Source of the DNA: Brenneria alni | Lineage (GTDB): Bacteria > Pseudomonadota > Gammaproteobacteria > Enterobacterales > Enterobacteriaceae | DNA length: 64,000 nucleotides | Assembly (NCBI RefSeq): GCF_003666245.1 | Contig: NZ_MJLZ01000002.1 | Location: 124,001-188,000, forward strand | Reading direction: 5' to 3' | Shown here: positions 46,897 to 56,263 of the stretch, piece by piece | Layout: each line of letters opens with the position of its first letter | Numbering within the stretch: position 1 is the first letter of the stretch | Position numbers and translations under genes: made by a program | Notes under the pieces: generated by a model | The model's database searches: none | Told to the model about the DNA's origin: nothing | Seen by the model: only the letters and a program-made list of their open reading frames with translations

Positions 46897-49263
46897 ATGA
46901 GAGCACACCATCAGGCGGAGAATAAGCATCAGGGCCTTGTTACATCCGACACTGGTCAAAAGTCAGGCCGACTGATTGTGCTGGGCTGTGCTTGTGACGG
47001 GGTGGATCTGTCTGAATGCTGTCAATCCTCGCTGACGCTGGTACGCTGCGCCACGTTGGAACAGTTGCCGGAACCTGACGGTAACGGCGATCTCTTGTTT
47101 ACCTCTCTAAGCTGGATGAGCGAACTTGCAGCCGCGCAGCGTGATGAACTGTCGCGCTACGGGCGCGTTGTGGCCGAGTGGATTGCTTTTACCGATGGCT
47201 CGAGCTGTATCGGTGCGCAGCTCAATTGGCAAAGGGAAGGCGTCGGTTATTTTTTCCCTGTGCTGCAAAATCGGGAAGAGCTAACGCTGCTGCTTGACAC
47301 GCTATGCCCTCAACGGATCTGGTGCAAAAAAGACGCCAGGGCCGCAGACTCAGGCAGCTTGTTGCAATCCATACTCGATCACCTGCCAGCCGGCGTATTC
47401 TGGAAAGATCCCGCCTCGCGCTATCTTGGCGCGAACCGCCATTTTACCCGTGATATCGGGCGAGACGATCCGAGCGAACTCATCGGACGCGATGATTTTG
47501 AACTGATTGAACCAGCGCTGGCCGAGAAATTTCGCCAGGACGATCTGGCGGTGCTGAACAGTGGGCAGCCCAGGATGAATTCCCTTGAGTCTGTCGAATT
47601 GCAAACAGGCGGGCGGCGTTGGTTAAGCGTGAGCAAGGTTCCGCTGCGTGATGCGCAGGGCGGACTAGCCGGGCTGCTGGGCTTGTACCTTGATATCACC
47701 CGGTTCAAGGAGGCGGAGCGGGAACTGATCGAGAGCGAAGCGCGTTTCCGTTTCTTTTTGGATAACGTAGACGAAGGGGTAGTGGTGTTCGACCTGCAGG
47801 GCATCATCGTTGATGTCAGTTCGCGCTGGCTTGAGTTGTTCCGCTGCCGGCGCGAGGAGGCCCTCGGTCAGCCGGTTCTCGATTTTACCAGCCCGATGGC
47901 CGTGCCTATGGCCACACAGTTGATTGGTGAAAAGTGGTCTGAATCCTATGAATCCGAAATGCTTAGAAAAGACGGCACGACTTTTCCGGCCATTGTGCGC
48001 GGCAGAGATCAAGATTTTGGTGGCCGGGGTCTGCGTCTGACGACCATCCTTGACATCACCCGGCAGAAAGAAGGGGAGCGGGCGCTGAAAACCGCCAAGA
48101 TTGAAGCGGAACGCGCCAATCAGGCTAAATCAGAATTTCTCTCCAGCATGAGTCATGAGTTGCGTACGCCGATGAATGCCATTCTGGGTTTTTCTCAAAT
48201 TCTGGCGTTCGATGAGCGCTTGAACGACGATCAATTAGACAATGTGACTGAAATCCTCAAGGCCGGTCGACATTTGCTGGGGTTGATCAACGAGGTGCTT
48301 GATCTTGCCAGGATCGAATCCGGCGCGGTGACGCTGTCAATCGAAGCAGTGGAACTCTCTGAACTGATCCGGGATTGCCGGCAACTGATCCAACCGTTGG
48401 CTACGGACAGGCAAATATCCCTGTGTCTGGTGGTTCCTGAGGGGCTGGCGGTCAGCGCCGATCGGATTCGCTTCAAACAGGTGCTGCTCAATCTGTTGTC
48501 CAATGCCATCAAATACAACCGTACCGGGGGTGAAGTGTGTATCGCTCTGGAAACGCGGGGAAAATGGTTGCGCATTGCCGTTGTCGATACCGGCAACGGC
48601 ATTGCCCGCGAGCGCCTGAACGAGTTGTTTCAACCCTTCAACCGGCTTGAGGCGGAGCATAGCACTATTGAGGGAACCGGCATCGGTCTGGTGATCACCC
48701 GCAAACTGACTGAAGCCATGGGGGGAAGGATTGGTGTGGAAAGCGAGCCGGGTAAAGGGAGTAGTTTCTGGGTGGAGTTGCCACTGACCGACCTGGCGGC
48801 GCAAGAACAGGAAGTGAGGAAAGCGACGCCTGATTTTATGCCGTTAACCCGCAGCCAACAGCAACATTGTATCCTGTATATCGACGATAATCCGGTGAAT
48901 CTCAAGTTAGTGGCGCAGATTCTGGATAAGTTGCGCCGCATTCAACTGGTAACGGTGCACACCCCCGAGTTGGGGATCGAGTACGCTATTGTGCACCGCC
49001 CTGATTTGATTTTGCTTGATATCAATCTGCCGGGCATGGATGGCTATGAAGTACTGGAGGTGCTTAAGTCTGATGTCCGGTTACGGCATGTTCCGGTGAT
49101 TGCCGTATCAGCCAATGTGATGCCAAAGGATATTGAGCGCGGCATGGCGGCAGGTTTTGATGATTATCTGACCAAACCGTTGGATATTGGCCGGTTTTTG
49201 ACCAGTATCGACGCTCATCTGTACCATGACAAAGGGAATTTACACCATGATGAACAAGCATGA
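46897..49263 (+). CDS. Soluble PAS-containing hybrid histidine kinase
   Basis: 788 aa, with no membrane helix visible. Residues 1-140 are an unassigned domain with several Cys (GCACDGVDLSECCQ). Two PAS domains follow (about 147-270 and 280-400), then HisKA with His420 in SSMSHELRTPMN, an HATPase domain (NLLSNAIKYN, DTGNGI, GTGIGLVI) and a receiver with Asp708 in LILLDINLPGMDG. AAGGGA precedes the ATG. It overlaps the HD-GYP gene by 17 bp, so the two form a signalling pair. Confidence 0.9.
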   Translation: MRAHHQAENKHQGLVTSDTGQKSGRLIVLGCACDGVDLSECCQSSLTLVRCATLEQLPEPDGNGDLLFTSLSWMSELAAAQRDELSRYGRVVAEWIAFTDGSSCIGAQLNWQREGVGYFFPVLQNREELTLLLDTLCPQRIWCKKDARAADSGSLLQSILDHLPAGVFWKDPASRYLGANRHFTRDIGRDDPSELIGRDDFELIEPALAEKFRQDDLAVLNSGQPRMNSLESVELQTGGRRWLSVSKVPLRDAQGGLAGLLGLYLDITRFKEAERELIESEARFRFFLDNVDEGVVVFDLQGIIVDVSSRWLELFRCRREEALGQPVLDFTSPMAVPMATQLIGEKWSESYESEMLRKDGTTFPAIVRGRDQDFGGRGLRLTTILDITRQKEGERALKTAKIEAERANQAKSEFLSSMSHELRTPMNAILGFSQILAFDERLNDDQLDNVTEILKAGRHLLGLINEVLDLARIESGAVTLSIEAVELSELIRDCRQLIQPLATDRQISLCLVVPEGLAVSADRIRFKQVLLNLLSNAIKYNRTGGEVCIALETRGKWLRIAVVDTGNGIARERLNELFQPFNRLEAEHSTIEGTGIGLVITRKLTEAMGGRIGVESEPGKGSSFWVELPLTDLAAQEQEVRKATPDFMPLTRSQQQHCILYIDDNPVNLKLVAQILDKLRRIQLVTVHTPELGIEYAIVHRPDLILLDINLPGMDGYEVLEVLKSDVRLRHVPVIAVSANVMPKDIERGMAAGFDDYLTKPLDIGRFLTSIDAHLYHDKGNLHHDEQA

Positions 49264-50305
49264 TGATGCACGTATTCTTATTGTTGACGATGAATCGGCC
49301 AACCTTAAGGTGCTGGAAAAACTGTTGGTCAGTGAAGGTTATTATCGTCTGGTCAGCGTTCAGGATCCGCGGTTGGTGCTGCGTAACTATCTTGAAGCCC
49401 GCCCGGATCTGATCCTGCTGGATATCAATATGCCGAATCTTGACGGCTATCAGATTATGCAGCAGTTGAAAGCGCTAAACGATCCGCTGTTGCCGCCGAT
49501 CATGGTGCTGACGGCGGAACATGGTCGTGACAGGTTGTTGAAAGCGCTGGGGGTCGGGGCGCGGGACTATGTCAGTAAACCTTTCGATCGCACCGAACTG
49601 CTGATGCGGGTGCGTAATCTGCTCGATGCCCACCTTGCTCACCGGCTAATGTATGAGCAAAAAGATGTGCTGGAAAAGATGGTTCGCTTGCGTACCCGTG
49701 AACTGCTTGATACGCGCTTGCAGGTGGTGCGTCGTCTTGGGCGGGCGGCAGAGTATCGTGACAGCGAAACCGGCCAGCATATTATGCGTATGAGCCATTC
49801 CTCGGCATTGCTGGCGCGCCAGATGGGGTGGAGTGAAAGTGATATTGAGCTTATTTTGCATTCGAGCCCAATGCATGATGTCGGAAAAATAGGTATTCCA
49901 GACGCGATCCTGCTCAAACCCGGCAAACTTGATGCCGCTGAATGGGATGTTATGCGCCAGCACACCGTTATTGGCGCCGAATTACTGGCTGGCGATGATT
50001 CCATGCTAATGGTGATGTCGCGTGAGATAGCGCTGACGCACCATGAAAAATGGGACGGTAGCGGTTATCCCCGTGGCCTGTCGGGCGAAGATATTCCGCT
50101 GTCAGGCCGTATTGTCGCCGTGGCGGATGTATTCGATGCGCTGACGTCCGTGCGGCCATATAAACAGGCCTGGTCGCGGGAACAGGCCATTGCCTATATC
50201 CAGTCAGAATCAGGTTCCCATTTCGATCCCGACGTTGTCAGCGCTTTTATGAATGTTCTGGACGATGTGATAAGAATTCAGAACACCTATCGTGAACTTG
50301 TGTGA
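49247..50305 (+). CDS. Response regulator with HD-GYP c-di-GMP phosphodiesterase domain
   Basis: RpfG-type protein, 352 aa. The receiver (residues 5-125) has phospho-Asp59 in LILLDINMPNLDG. The HD-GYP domain (about 155-345) keeps HD at His210-Asp211 (MHDVGKIGIPD), THHEKWDGSGYP with GYP at 273-275, and DVFDALTS, so it should hydrolyse cyclic di-GMP. ATG 49247 follows AAGGGAA; an ATG three bases later is also possible. Coupled to the hybrid kinase upstream. Confidence 0.92.
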   Translation: MMNKHDDARILIVDDESANLKVLEKLLVSEGYYRLVSVQDPRLVLRNYLEARPDLILLDINMPNLDGYQIMQQLKALNDPLLPPIMVLTAEHGRDRLLKALGVGARDYVSKPFDRTELLMRVRNLLDAHLAHRLMYEQKDVLEKMVRLRTRELLDTRLQVVRRLGRAAEYRDSETGQHIMRMSHSSALLARQMGWSESDIELILHSSPMHDVGKIGIPDAILLKPGKLDAAEWDVMRQHTVIGAELLAGDDSMLMVMSREIALTHHEKWDGSGYPRGLSGEDIPLSGRIVAVADVFDALTSVRPYKQAWSREQAIAYIQSESGSHFDPDVVSAFMNVLDDVIRIQNTYRELV

Positions 50306-50420
50306 GGGTTAAAAAAAGAACGCTGCCGTCGGTTCGGCATGGGAGATAATGCTGTGGCGGGGTAAAAGTCGTAGATGCACACCCTGGCTGGTTATCGGTA
50401 TGGGTGTGCAATATAAGCCA

Positions 50421-51059
50421 TTATTCAGCGGCATAACCCTGGGCAGGGATCCGCACGCCATCCAACCAGGCCTGATTGTCCCGCATGTTCAGCCGGCCAG
50501 AAAGAAACCAGCCAACCACCATCGGGTAAATGGCGTGTTCCTGTGTCTGGACGCGTATCTTCAGGCTTTCTTCCGTATCATCGGTGAAGACAGGGACTTT
50601 GGCCTGTAGGACTATCGGCCCGCCGTCCAGTTCGTCGGTTACAAAATGCACTGACGTGCCATGCACCGCATCACCGCTTTCCAGCGCTTTACGATGGGTG
50701 TGCAGACCGGGGTATTTAGGTAACAACGAGGGATGGATATTGAGCATTTTACCGGCGAACTGCGCGACAAAATCGGGGCTGAGAACCCGCATATAGCCTG
50801 CCAGTACGATAAGCGCCGGTTCATATTGTTCTATTTCCTGCGCCATCGCCGCGTCATAGGCGGCCCGATCGGCAAACCCTTCCGGGCTAATGGCATGTAC
50901 CGGTATATCCGCATCCTGAGCAAGCTGCAAGCCGTGGGCTTCAGGATTGTCGCTGAACACGGCCGCCAACTTTCCTTTAATACGCCCGCGCTTGCAGGCG
51001 TCTATCAACGCCTGCAGGTTGCTTCCTTGTCCTGATATCAAAATAACGAAATTTTTCAT
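50421..51059 (-). CDS. purN: Phosphoribosylglycinamide formyltransferase PurN
   Basis: Third step of purine synthesis, 10-formyl-THF-dependent, 212 aa. ILISGQGSNLQALIDAC binds the phosphate; the catalytic Asn-His-Asp set lies in LNIHPSLLPKYPGLHTH and DELDGGPIV. The ATG overlaps the purM stop by one base. The 115-bp gap to the HD-GYP gene contains a 9-bp inverted repeat (TGCACACCC at 50376, GGGTGTGCA at 50402). Confidence 0.97.
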   Translation of the reverse strand: MKNFVILISGQGSNLQALIDACKRGRIKGKLAAVFSDNPEAHGLQLAQDADIPVHAISPEGFADRAAYDAAMAQEIEQYEPALIVLAGYMRVLSPDFVAQFAGKMLNIHPSLLPKYPGLHTHRKALESGDAVHGTSVHFVTDELDGGPIVLQAKVPVFTDDTEESLKIRVQTQEHAIYPMVVGWFLSGRLNMRDNQAWLDGVRIPAQGYAAE

Positions 51060-52096
51060 CAGCTAATGACCACTGTATCTCCGGTATCGGTGTGGTTAAT
51101 GATACCGATTTTCCATGCCGTTTCGCCACTGCCGTTTAGCAGAGCAACGGCCTCATCTGCCTGTGCGGCCGGCAGCGCGATGATCATACCCACGCCACAG
51201 TTAAAAGTACGATACATTTCGTGACGGCTGACATTACCCGCCTGTTGCAACCAGTCAAAGACCGCTGGCCACTGCCAGCTCGATTCGTCAATCGTTGCCT
51301 GCATACCTTCTGGCAGCACGCGTGGGATATTTTCCCAGAAACCGCCGCCCGTCAGGTGAGAAATGGCGTGAACTTCAACCTTTTCAATCAGTGACAGAAT
51401 TGACTTAACGTAGATTTTAGTCGGCGCCAGTAAGTGATCAGCCAGAGGTTTTCCTTCCAGCTTAACCTGAGCCGGGTCAGTTTTGCTGACTTCCAGAATT
51501 TTGCGCACCAGAGAGTAGCCGTTTGAATGGGGGCCACTGGAAGCAAGGGCAACCAGCGTGTCGCCCGACTGCACTTTGCTGCCGTCAATGATTTCAGATT
51601 TCTCGACCACGCCAACACAGAAACCGGCAACGTCATAATCTTCGCCGTGATACATGCCCGGCATTTCCGCTGTTTCGCCCCCCACCAGAGCACAACCGGA
51701 TTGCTTACAGCCTTCTGCGATACCGGCAATCACGCTGGCGGCGGTGTCGACATCCAGCTTGCCCGTCGCGTAATAATCCAGAAAGAATAAGGGTTCAGCG
51801 CCTTGAACCACCAGATCATTAACGCACATGGCGACCAGATCAATACCAATGGTGTCGTGACGTTTGAGATCCATTGCCAGACGTAGCTTGGTGCCGACTC
51901 CGTCAGTGCCGGAAACCAGGATCGGTTCACGGTATTTTTGCGGTAAGGCGCACAAGGCGCCGAAACCACCCAGACCACCCATGACTTCCGGGCGGCGGGT
52001 CTGTTTCACTACACCTTTGATGCGGTCTACCAATGCATTGCCAGCATCAATATCCACGCCTGCGTCTTTATAGCTGAGAGAGGTTTTGTCGGTCAC
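51059..52096 (-). CDS. purM: Phosphoribosylformylglycinamidine cyclo-ligase PurM
   Basis: AIR synthetase, fifth step of purine synthesis, 345 aa as in E. coli. [14 protein letters not shown] and [18 protein letters not shown] are the nucleotide-binding parts; [16 protein letters not shown] and NCGVGM follow. The start is GTG at 52096 ([13 protein letters not shown]) with GTGGGG upstream; the frame extends 14 codons further but that part is not conserved. A PurR box lies 82 bp upstream. Confidence 0.97.
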   Translation of the reverse strand: MTDKTSLSYKDAGVDIDAGNALVDRIKGVVKQTRRPEVMGGLGGFGALCALPQKYREPILVSGTDGVGTKLRLAMDLKRHDTIGIDLVAMCVNDLVVQGAEPLFFLDYYATGKLDVDTAASVIAGIAEGCKQSGCALVGGETAEMPGMYHGEDYDVAGFCVGVVEKSEIIDGSKVQSGDTLVALASSGPHSNGYSLVRKILEVSKTDPAQVKLEGKPLADHLLAPTKIYVKSILSLIEKVEVHAISHLTGGGFWENIPRVLPEGMQATIDESSWQWPAVFDWLQQAGNVSRHEMYRTFNCGVGMIIALPAAQADEAVALLNGSGETAWKIGIINHTDTGDTVVIS

Positions 52097-52177
52097 TGCG
52101 GAGTCCCCACGGAGGTTACAATTTGTGGTTAAAAACAAGGGTGGTTAAATATTGGAGCGCGCTAATTCTAACAGCGA

Positions 52178-52193
52178 GAGCAAACGTTTGCGA
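52178..52193 (-). promoter_or_regulatory. PurR operator upstream of purMN
   Basis: GAGCAAACGTTTGCGA is close to the PurR consensus ACGCAAACGTTTNCNT, with the perfect centre GCAAACGTTTGC. The 416-bp gap 52097-52512 holds this site, a shrunken ERIC-like repeat, the upp promoter and the tandem hairpin repeat. Confidence 0.88.
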
Positions 52194-52237
52194 GTAATGT
52201 GTCGTCGCGCTTCCATTTTTCCTTCTACCCGCCACCT

Positions 52238-52275
52238 TTCAAGTTGTCCCTTTCCCGCACCTCGAAATCTATTGG
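52238..52275. repeat. Shrunken ERIC-like element
   Basis: It begins TTCAAGTTG and ends GCACCTCGAAATCTATTGG, the same ends as the full element in rcsD (TTCAAGTCG ... GCACCTTGAAATCTACTGG), but the palindromic core of about 70 bp is absent. An internal deletion derivative or excision scar. Confidence 0.6.
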
Positions 52276-52338
52276 CTGCATCACGCGTGGGTTGATCTGG
52301 ATCAGGCTTAATCGTATGCCTCTGCGCCAAAAAAGCGG

Positions 52339-52344
52339 TATAAT
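52339..52344 (+). promoter_or_regulatory. -10 box of the upp promoter
   Basis: A perfect TATAAT, preceded by AAAAAAGCGG, 169 bp before the upp ATG. The -35 is unclear. Transcripts from here would cross both hairpin repeat units. Confidence 0.6.
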
Positions 52345-52358
52345 CCGGCGATTTTTTT

Positions 52359-52484
52359 ATGGTGGGCGTCCTGCCCGCCACCCTGCGGGCCGTCACTTCG
52401 TGACGTTAAAAAACGCTCCCGGTGTTTTTTTTATGGCGGGCGTCCTGCCCACCACCTGCGGGCCGCCGCAAACGGCGTTTTTTT
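52359..52484 (+). repeat. Tandem terminator-like repeat in the upp leader
   Basis: Unit 1 (52359-52432) has hairpins GGCGTCCTGCCC-type, CGTCACTTCGTGACG (perfect) and AAAAAAC-N-GTTTTTTTT. Unit 2 (52433-52484) repeats ATGGCGGGCGTCCTGCC and ends GCCG-ccgcaaa-CGGCGTTTTTTT, 28 bases before the upp ATG. Same family as 11758-11880. Confidence 0.85.
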
Positions 52485-52512
52485 GACCGTCCACTTTCTA
52501 GGGAGAATACTG

Positions 52513-53139
52513 ATGAAGATCGTTGAGGTAAAGCACCCGCTCGTCAAACATAAACTGGGACTGATGCGTGAGCACGATATTAGTACCAAACGTTTTCGTG
52601 AGTTGGCTTCCGAAGTGGGAAGTTTGTTGACTTATGAAGCAACAGCTGGCTTGGCGACTGAAAAAGTGACCATTAATGGTTGGTGTGGCCCGGTTGAAGT
52701 CGATCAAATCAAAGGCAAAAAAATTACCGTTGTGCCGATCCTACGCGCCGGTTTGGGGATGATGGACGGCGTGCTGGAAAATGTGCCCAGCGCCCGTATC
52801 AGCGTTGTCGGTATCTACCGTAACGAGGAGACGCTGGAACCTGTGCCGTACTTCCAAAAGCTGGTTTCTAATATTGAAGAACGGATGGCGCTGGTGGTTG
52901 ACCCGATGCTGGCCACCGGCGGTTCAATGATTGCCACTATCGACCTGCTGAAAAAAGCGGGTTGCCGCAGCATTAAGGTACTGGTGCTGGTTGCGGCTCC
53001 CGAAGGGATTGCTGCGCTGGAAAAAGCGCACCCGGATATCGAACTCTACACTGCGGCGATCGATAAAGGCCTCAATGAACAGGGTTATATCATGCCGGGC
53101 CTGGGCGACGCGGGCGATAAGATATTTGGTACCAAATAA
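52513..53139 (+). CDS. upp: Uracil phosphoribosyltransferase Upp
   Basis: Pyrimidine salvage: uracil plus PRPP gives UMP; 208 aa as in E. coli. The PRPP motif is [18 protein letters not shown], and the uracil-binding end is [18 protein letters not shown]. The start [11 protein letters not shown] follows AGGGAG; the frame extends ten codons upstream but without support. uraA follows after 40 bp. Confidence 0.97.
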   Translation: MKIVEVKHPLVKHKLGLMREHDISTKRFRELASEVGSLLTYEATAGLATEKVTINGWCGPVEVDQIKGKKITVVPILRAGLGMMDGVLENVPSARISVVGIYRNEETLEPVPYFQKLVSNIEERMALVVDPMLATGGSMIATIDLLKKAGCRSIKVLVLVAAPEGIAALEKAHPDIELYTAAIDKGLNEQGYIMPGLGDAGDKIFGTK

Positions 53140-53179
53140 CCGCCAGGCTGCAAATAGCCACTTTACAGAGGATACAAAG

Positions 53180-54472
53180 ATGACTCGTCGCGCCATCGGG
53201 GTAAGCGAACGTCCACCCTTATTACAAACCATCCCACTGAGCTTCCAACATCTGTTTGCGATGTTTGGCGCCACCGTATTAGTACCAATTCTGTTCAAAA
53301 TTAACCCGGCTACCGTACTGTTGTTTAACGGTATTGGTACTTTGATCTATTTGTTTATCTGTAAAGGGAAAATTCCCGCCTATCTGGGATCCAGTTTTGC
53401 ATTTATTTCGCCGGTATTGTTGCTGTTGCCTCTGGGCTACGAGGTGGCGCTGGGCGGCTTTATTATGTGCGGCCTGCTGTTCTGTCTGGTGGCGCTGATC
53501 GTCAAAAAAGCAGGTACAGGCTGGCTGGATATCTTGTTCCCCCCGGCGGCGATGGGGGCGATTGTTGCCGTTATCGGTCTGGAGCTGGCTGGCGTGGCTG
53601 CGGGCATGGCCGGGTTATTACCTGCTGACGGCGCGTCTGTAGATAGCACCGCGGTGACGATTTCACTGGTTACGCTGGTGGTGACGATTTTGGGCTCAGT
53701 GTTGTTTCGGGGTTTTCTGGCCATTATCCCGATCCTGATTGGCGTGCTGGCGGGTTATGCGCTGTCATTTGCGATGGGTGTGGTGGATTTTGCGCCGATC
53801 GGTCAGGCGCACTGGTTTGCACTACCGACGTTTTATACCCCGCGTTTTGAATGGTTTGCCATTCTGACCATATTACCGGCTGCGCTGGTGGTGATCGCTG
53901 AACATGTCGGGCATCTGGTGGTGACGGCCAACATTGTGAAGAAAGATTTAATGCGTGAACCGGGGTTACACCGCTCGATGTTTGCCAATGGTATTTCTAC
54001 CGTGTTGTCGGGCTTCTTCGGTTCTACACCAAATACCACCTACGGTGAAAACATCGGCGTACTGGCCATCACCAAAGTGTACAGCACCTGGGTTATCGGC
54101 GGCGCGGCGATTCTGGCGATCCTGCTTTCCTGCGTCGGCAAACTGGCGGCGGCTATTCAGGCCGTACCGGTTCCGGTCATGGGGGGAGTATCGTTGCTGC
54201 TGTATGGAGTGATTGGCGCTTCCGGCATCCGTGTGCTGATTGAATCCAAAGTCGATTATAACAAGGCTCAAAACCTGATTTTGACCTCTGTTATCCTGAT
54301 TATTGGCGTCAGCGGCGCTAAAGTTCATCTGGGGGCGGCTGAACTGAAAGGCATGGCGCTGGCGACGGTGGTGGGTATCGGTATGAGTCTGCTGTTTAAG
54401 GTGATTAGCCTATTGCGCAGCGAAGAAGTGATTCTTGATGCGCCGGAAACGGATCAACTGACCCGGCGTTAA
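53180..54472 (+). CDS. uraA: Uracil:proton symporter UraA
   Basis: NAT/NCS2 inner-membrane permease, 430 aa (E. coli 429), about 14 helices. [15 protein letters not shown] in TM1 region, the substrate Glu in [13 protein letters not shown], and [19 protein letters not shown] as the family signature. The start [12 protein letters not shown] follows AGAGGATACAAAG; the longer frame from 52991 lies inside upp. The stop overlaps the ATG of a small ORF (TAATG). Confidence 0.96.
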   Translation: MTRRAIGVSERPPLLQTIPLSFQHLFAMFGATVLVPILFKINPATVLLFNGIGTLIYLFICKGKIPAYLGSSFAFISPVLLLLPLGYEVALGGFIMCGLLFCLVALIVKKAGTGWLDILFPPAAMGAIVAVIGLELAGVAAGMAGLLPADGASVDSTAVTISLVTLVVTILGSVLFRGFLAIIPILIGVLAGYALSFAMGVVDFAPIGQAHWFALPTFYTPRFEWFAILTILPAALVVIAEHVGHLVVTANIVKKDLMREPGLHRSMFANGISTVLSGFFGSTPNTTYGENIGVLAITKVYSTWVIGGAAILAILLSCVGKLAAAIQAVPVPVMGGVSLLLYGVIGASGIRVLIESKVDYNKAQNLILTSVILIIGVSGAKVHLGAAELKGMALATVVGIGMSLLFKVISLLRSEEVILDAPETDQLTRR

Positions 54473-54600
54473 TGCGGGGGTTCATCGCTTTCAGTCTGCT
54501 GATCGTCATCCTGTTGGGCCGTTACTGGCGTGCTCAACAGGCCCAGGTTTCTGTGGTAGACTCAATTCGTTTCCTGCCAGTTTGCAAGAGGTGCTTCTGA
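54472..54600 (+). CDS. Possible 42-aa single-span membrane protein between uraA and hda
   Basis: [20 protein letters not shown], then [22 protein letters not shown]. One hydrophobic helix (residues 4-16) is followed by basic residues. The ATG shares a base with the uraA stop (TAATG) and its TGA overlaps the CTG start of hda (CTGA), so translation of the three could be chained. No homologue is recalled; it could simply be a coupling ORF. Confidence 0.5.
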   Translation: MRGFIAFSLLIVILLGRYWRAQQAQVSVVDSIRFLPVCKRCF

Positions 54601-55298
54601 ACACGCCGGCACAGCTTTCATTGCCACTTTATTTACCTGATGACGAAACGTTTTCCAGTTTCTATCCGGGAGAAAACACGTCTCTCCTCGCCGCGATGAC
54701 CAGTGCTTTGCGTCAGGAGCATGGCAGTTATATTTACTTCTGGTCGCGGGAAGGGGGCGGGCGCAGCCACCTGCTGCACGCGGCATGTGCCGATTTATCC
54801 CGTCACGGTCAGGCGGTTGGCTATGTGCCTCTCGATAAACGCGCCTATTTCGTGCCTGAAGTGCTGGATGGTATGGAACAACTGGCGTTGGTTTGTATCG
54901 ACAACATCGAATCAATCGCGGGTGATGAAGCCTGGGAAATGTCGCTGTTCAATCTCTATAACCGCATTCAGGAAACCGGGCATACCCGTTTGTTTATCAC
55001 GGGTGATCGTCCTCCCCGTCAGCTCAATCTGCATTTGCCCGATCTCTCTTCCCGGCTTGACTGGGGGCAGATTTATAAGCTCCAGCCGTTGTCAGATGAA
55101 GAAAAAGGCGAAGCGTTGCAATTGAGGGCCAAACTGCGCGGGTTCGAGCTACCTGAAGACGTCAGCCGTTTTCTGCTTAAACGTCTGGATCGTGAAATGC
55201 GCACGCTTTTCATGACGCTGGATCAGCTCGATCATGCGTCAATCACTGCCCAACGCAAATTGACCATTCCCTTTGTGAAAGAGATCCTCGGGTTGTAA
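54597..55298 (+). CDS. hda: DnaA regulatory inactivator Hda
   Basis: AAA+ protein, 233 aa, that with the DNA-bound clamp stimulates ATP hydrolysis by DnaA after initiation. The N-terminal clamp-binding motif is [11 protein letters not shown]. The P-loop is degenerate ([13 protein letters not shown]), with Walker [10 protein letters not shown] and sensor ITGDRPPR; the arginine-finger region is [13 protein letters not shown]. The start is CTG at 54597, with AGAGG 5 bases upstream, giving exactly the E. coli length; E. coli hda also starts with CTG. Confidence 0.95.
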   Translation: MNTPAQLSLPLYLPDDETFSSFYPGENTSLLAAMTSALRQEHGSYIYFWSREGGGRSHLLHAACADLSRHGQAVGYVPLDKRAYFVPEVLDGMEQLALVCIDNIESIAGDEAWEMSLFNLYNRIQETGHTRLFITGDRPPRQLNLHLPDLSSRLDWGQIYKLQPLSDEEKGEALQLRAKLRGFELPEDVSRFLLKRLDREMRTLFMTLDQLDHASITAQRKLTIPFVKEILGL

Positions 55299-55353
55299 GC
55301 CGGGGATCTTAACGCATCCCCATTGCCTGTTCAGGCAGACGCGATAGAGGCAC

Positions 55354-55386
55354 TAAATCATCGCCCTGAAAAGAGACGATGATTTA
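55354..55386. terminator. Bidirectional hairpin between hda and the SDR gene
   Basis: TAAATCATCG (55354-55363) pairs with CGATGATTTA (55377-55386), between converging hda and the SDR gene. The A/T ends serve both strands. Confidence 0.6.
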
Positions 55387-55401
55387 TTGGTGGGTAGGTT
55401 T

Positions 55402-56193
55402 TTATGAAGCGAAGAACTGCGATCGGTCGTTAAAATCGAGGCTTTCCGGCAGTATCTGCCCGCCGTCCACCACAATAGTTGTGCCGGTTATATAGGATGC
55501 GCTATCTGAAGCCAGGAAAAGCGCCGCACCGGCGACGTCATCGGGTTTTCCCAACCGGCCCAGTGGAATGGATTTTTCCATATTACTGATAAACTCCGGG
55601 CTACGTCCGTCGGTCAGGCCTTCGGTGATGATATTGCCCGGTTCAATACCGTTAACCGTAATACCATAAGGCGCGAACTCAAGCGCGGCGGAGCGGATAA
55701 GCCCATTGATGCCGGCTTTGCTCGCCGCATAAGCCCCGACGCCGGGGTTGGCCACTTTCGGGCCGGTAATGGACGAGGTGAAAATCATCTTTCCGCCGTG
55801 GCCTGCACGCATAGCTGGCAAACAGGCCTGCATTGCCAGAAAGGTGCCGGTTAAATTCACGGCTAAAACATGCTGCCATTGCTCCAGCGACAGATCTTCG
55901 AGCAGGCAGGAAGGGTAGATGCCCGCGTTTTGCACCAGAATATCCAATCGGCCATAGCGGCTGATCGCCAACTCGGCCAGACTGTCCATATCCTGTTTGC
56001 TTGCAACATCGGCATACTGAAATACTGCTTTATCGTTGCCTAATATTTGGGCAGTCCTTTGCCCGCGTTCGGAATCAATATCACCAAGGATAATTGACGC
56101 GCCTTGCTCGACAAAACGACGAGCGACAGCTTCGCCAATACCTTTGGCCGCACCGACAATAATAGCAACACGATTATTTAAACTACTTTCCAT
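55402..56193 (-). CDS. Short-chain dehydrogenase of the catabolic island
   Basis: SDR oxidoreductase, 263 aa. The cofactor motif is VGAAKGIGEAVA, with Asp at the end of strand 2 (ILGDIDSE), indicating NAD rather than NADP. NAGIY, Ser in TSSITG, YAASKAG and the C-terminal ASYITGTTIVVDGG are typical of sugar or polyol dehydrogenases. The start MESSLNNR at 56193 has AGGGAA upstream. Last gene of the transporter operon, 70 bp after the binding protein, so it probably oxidises the imported compound. Confidence 0.9.
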   Translation of the reverse strand: MESSLNNRVAIIVGAAKGIGEAVARRFVEQGASIILGDIDSERGQRTAQILGNDKAVFQYADVASKQDMDSLAELAISRYGRLDILVQNAGIYPSCLLEDLSLEQWQHVLAVNLTGTFLAMQACLPAMRAGHGGKMIFTSSITGPKVANPGVGAYAASKAGINGLIRSAALEFAPYGITVNGIEPGNIITEGLTDGRSPEFISNMEKSIPLGRLGKPDDVAGAALFLASDSASYITGTTIVVDGGQILPESLDFNDRSQFFAS

Positions 56194-56263
56194 TTTAGAG
56201 TTCCCTGGTGAGGACGCAAAAATTAGCATTATTATTTTTTATTAAAAACTGACGATCTCTTTC

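Noticed and set aside
52433..52486. Mini-ORFs in the upp leader ([17 protein letters not shown] and [14 protein letters not shown])
   Set aside because: No ribosome-binding site before either ATG; the similarity between them only reflects the DNA repeat.
52991..53179. Longer UraA N terminus starting inside upp
   Set aside because: The sequence is the out-of-frame 3' end of upp; the ATG at 53180 has a ribosome site and matches the family.
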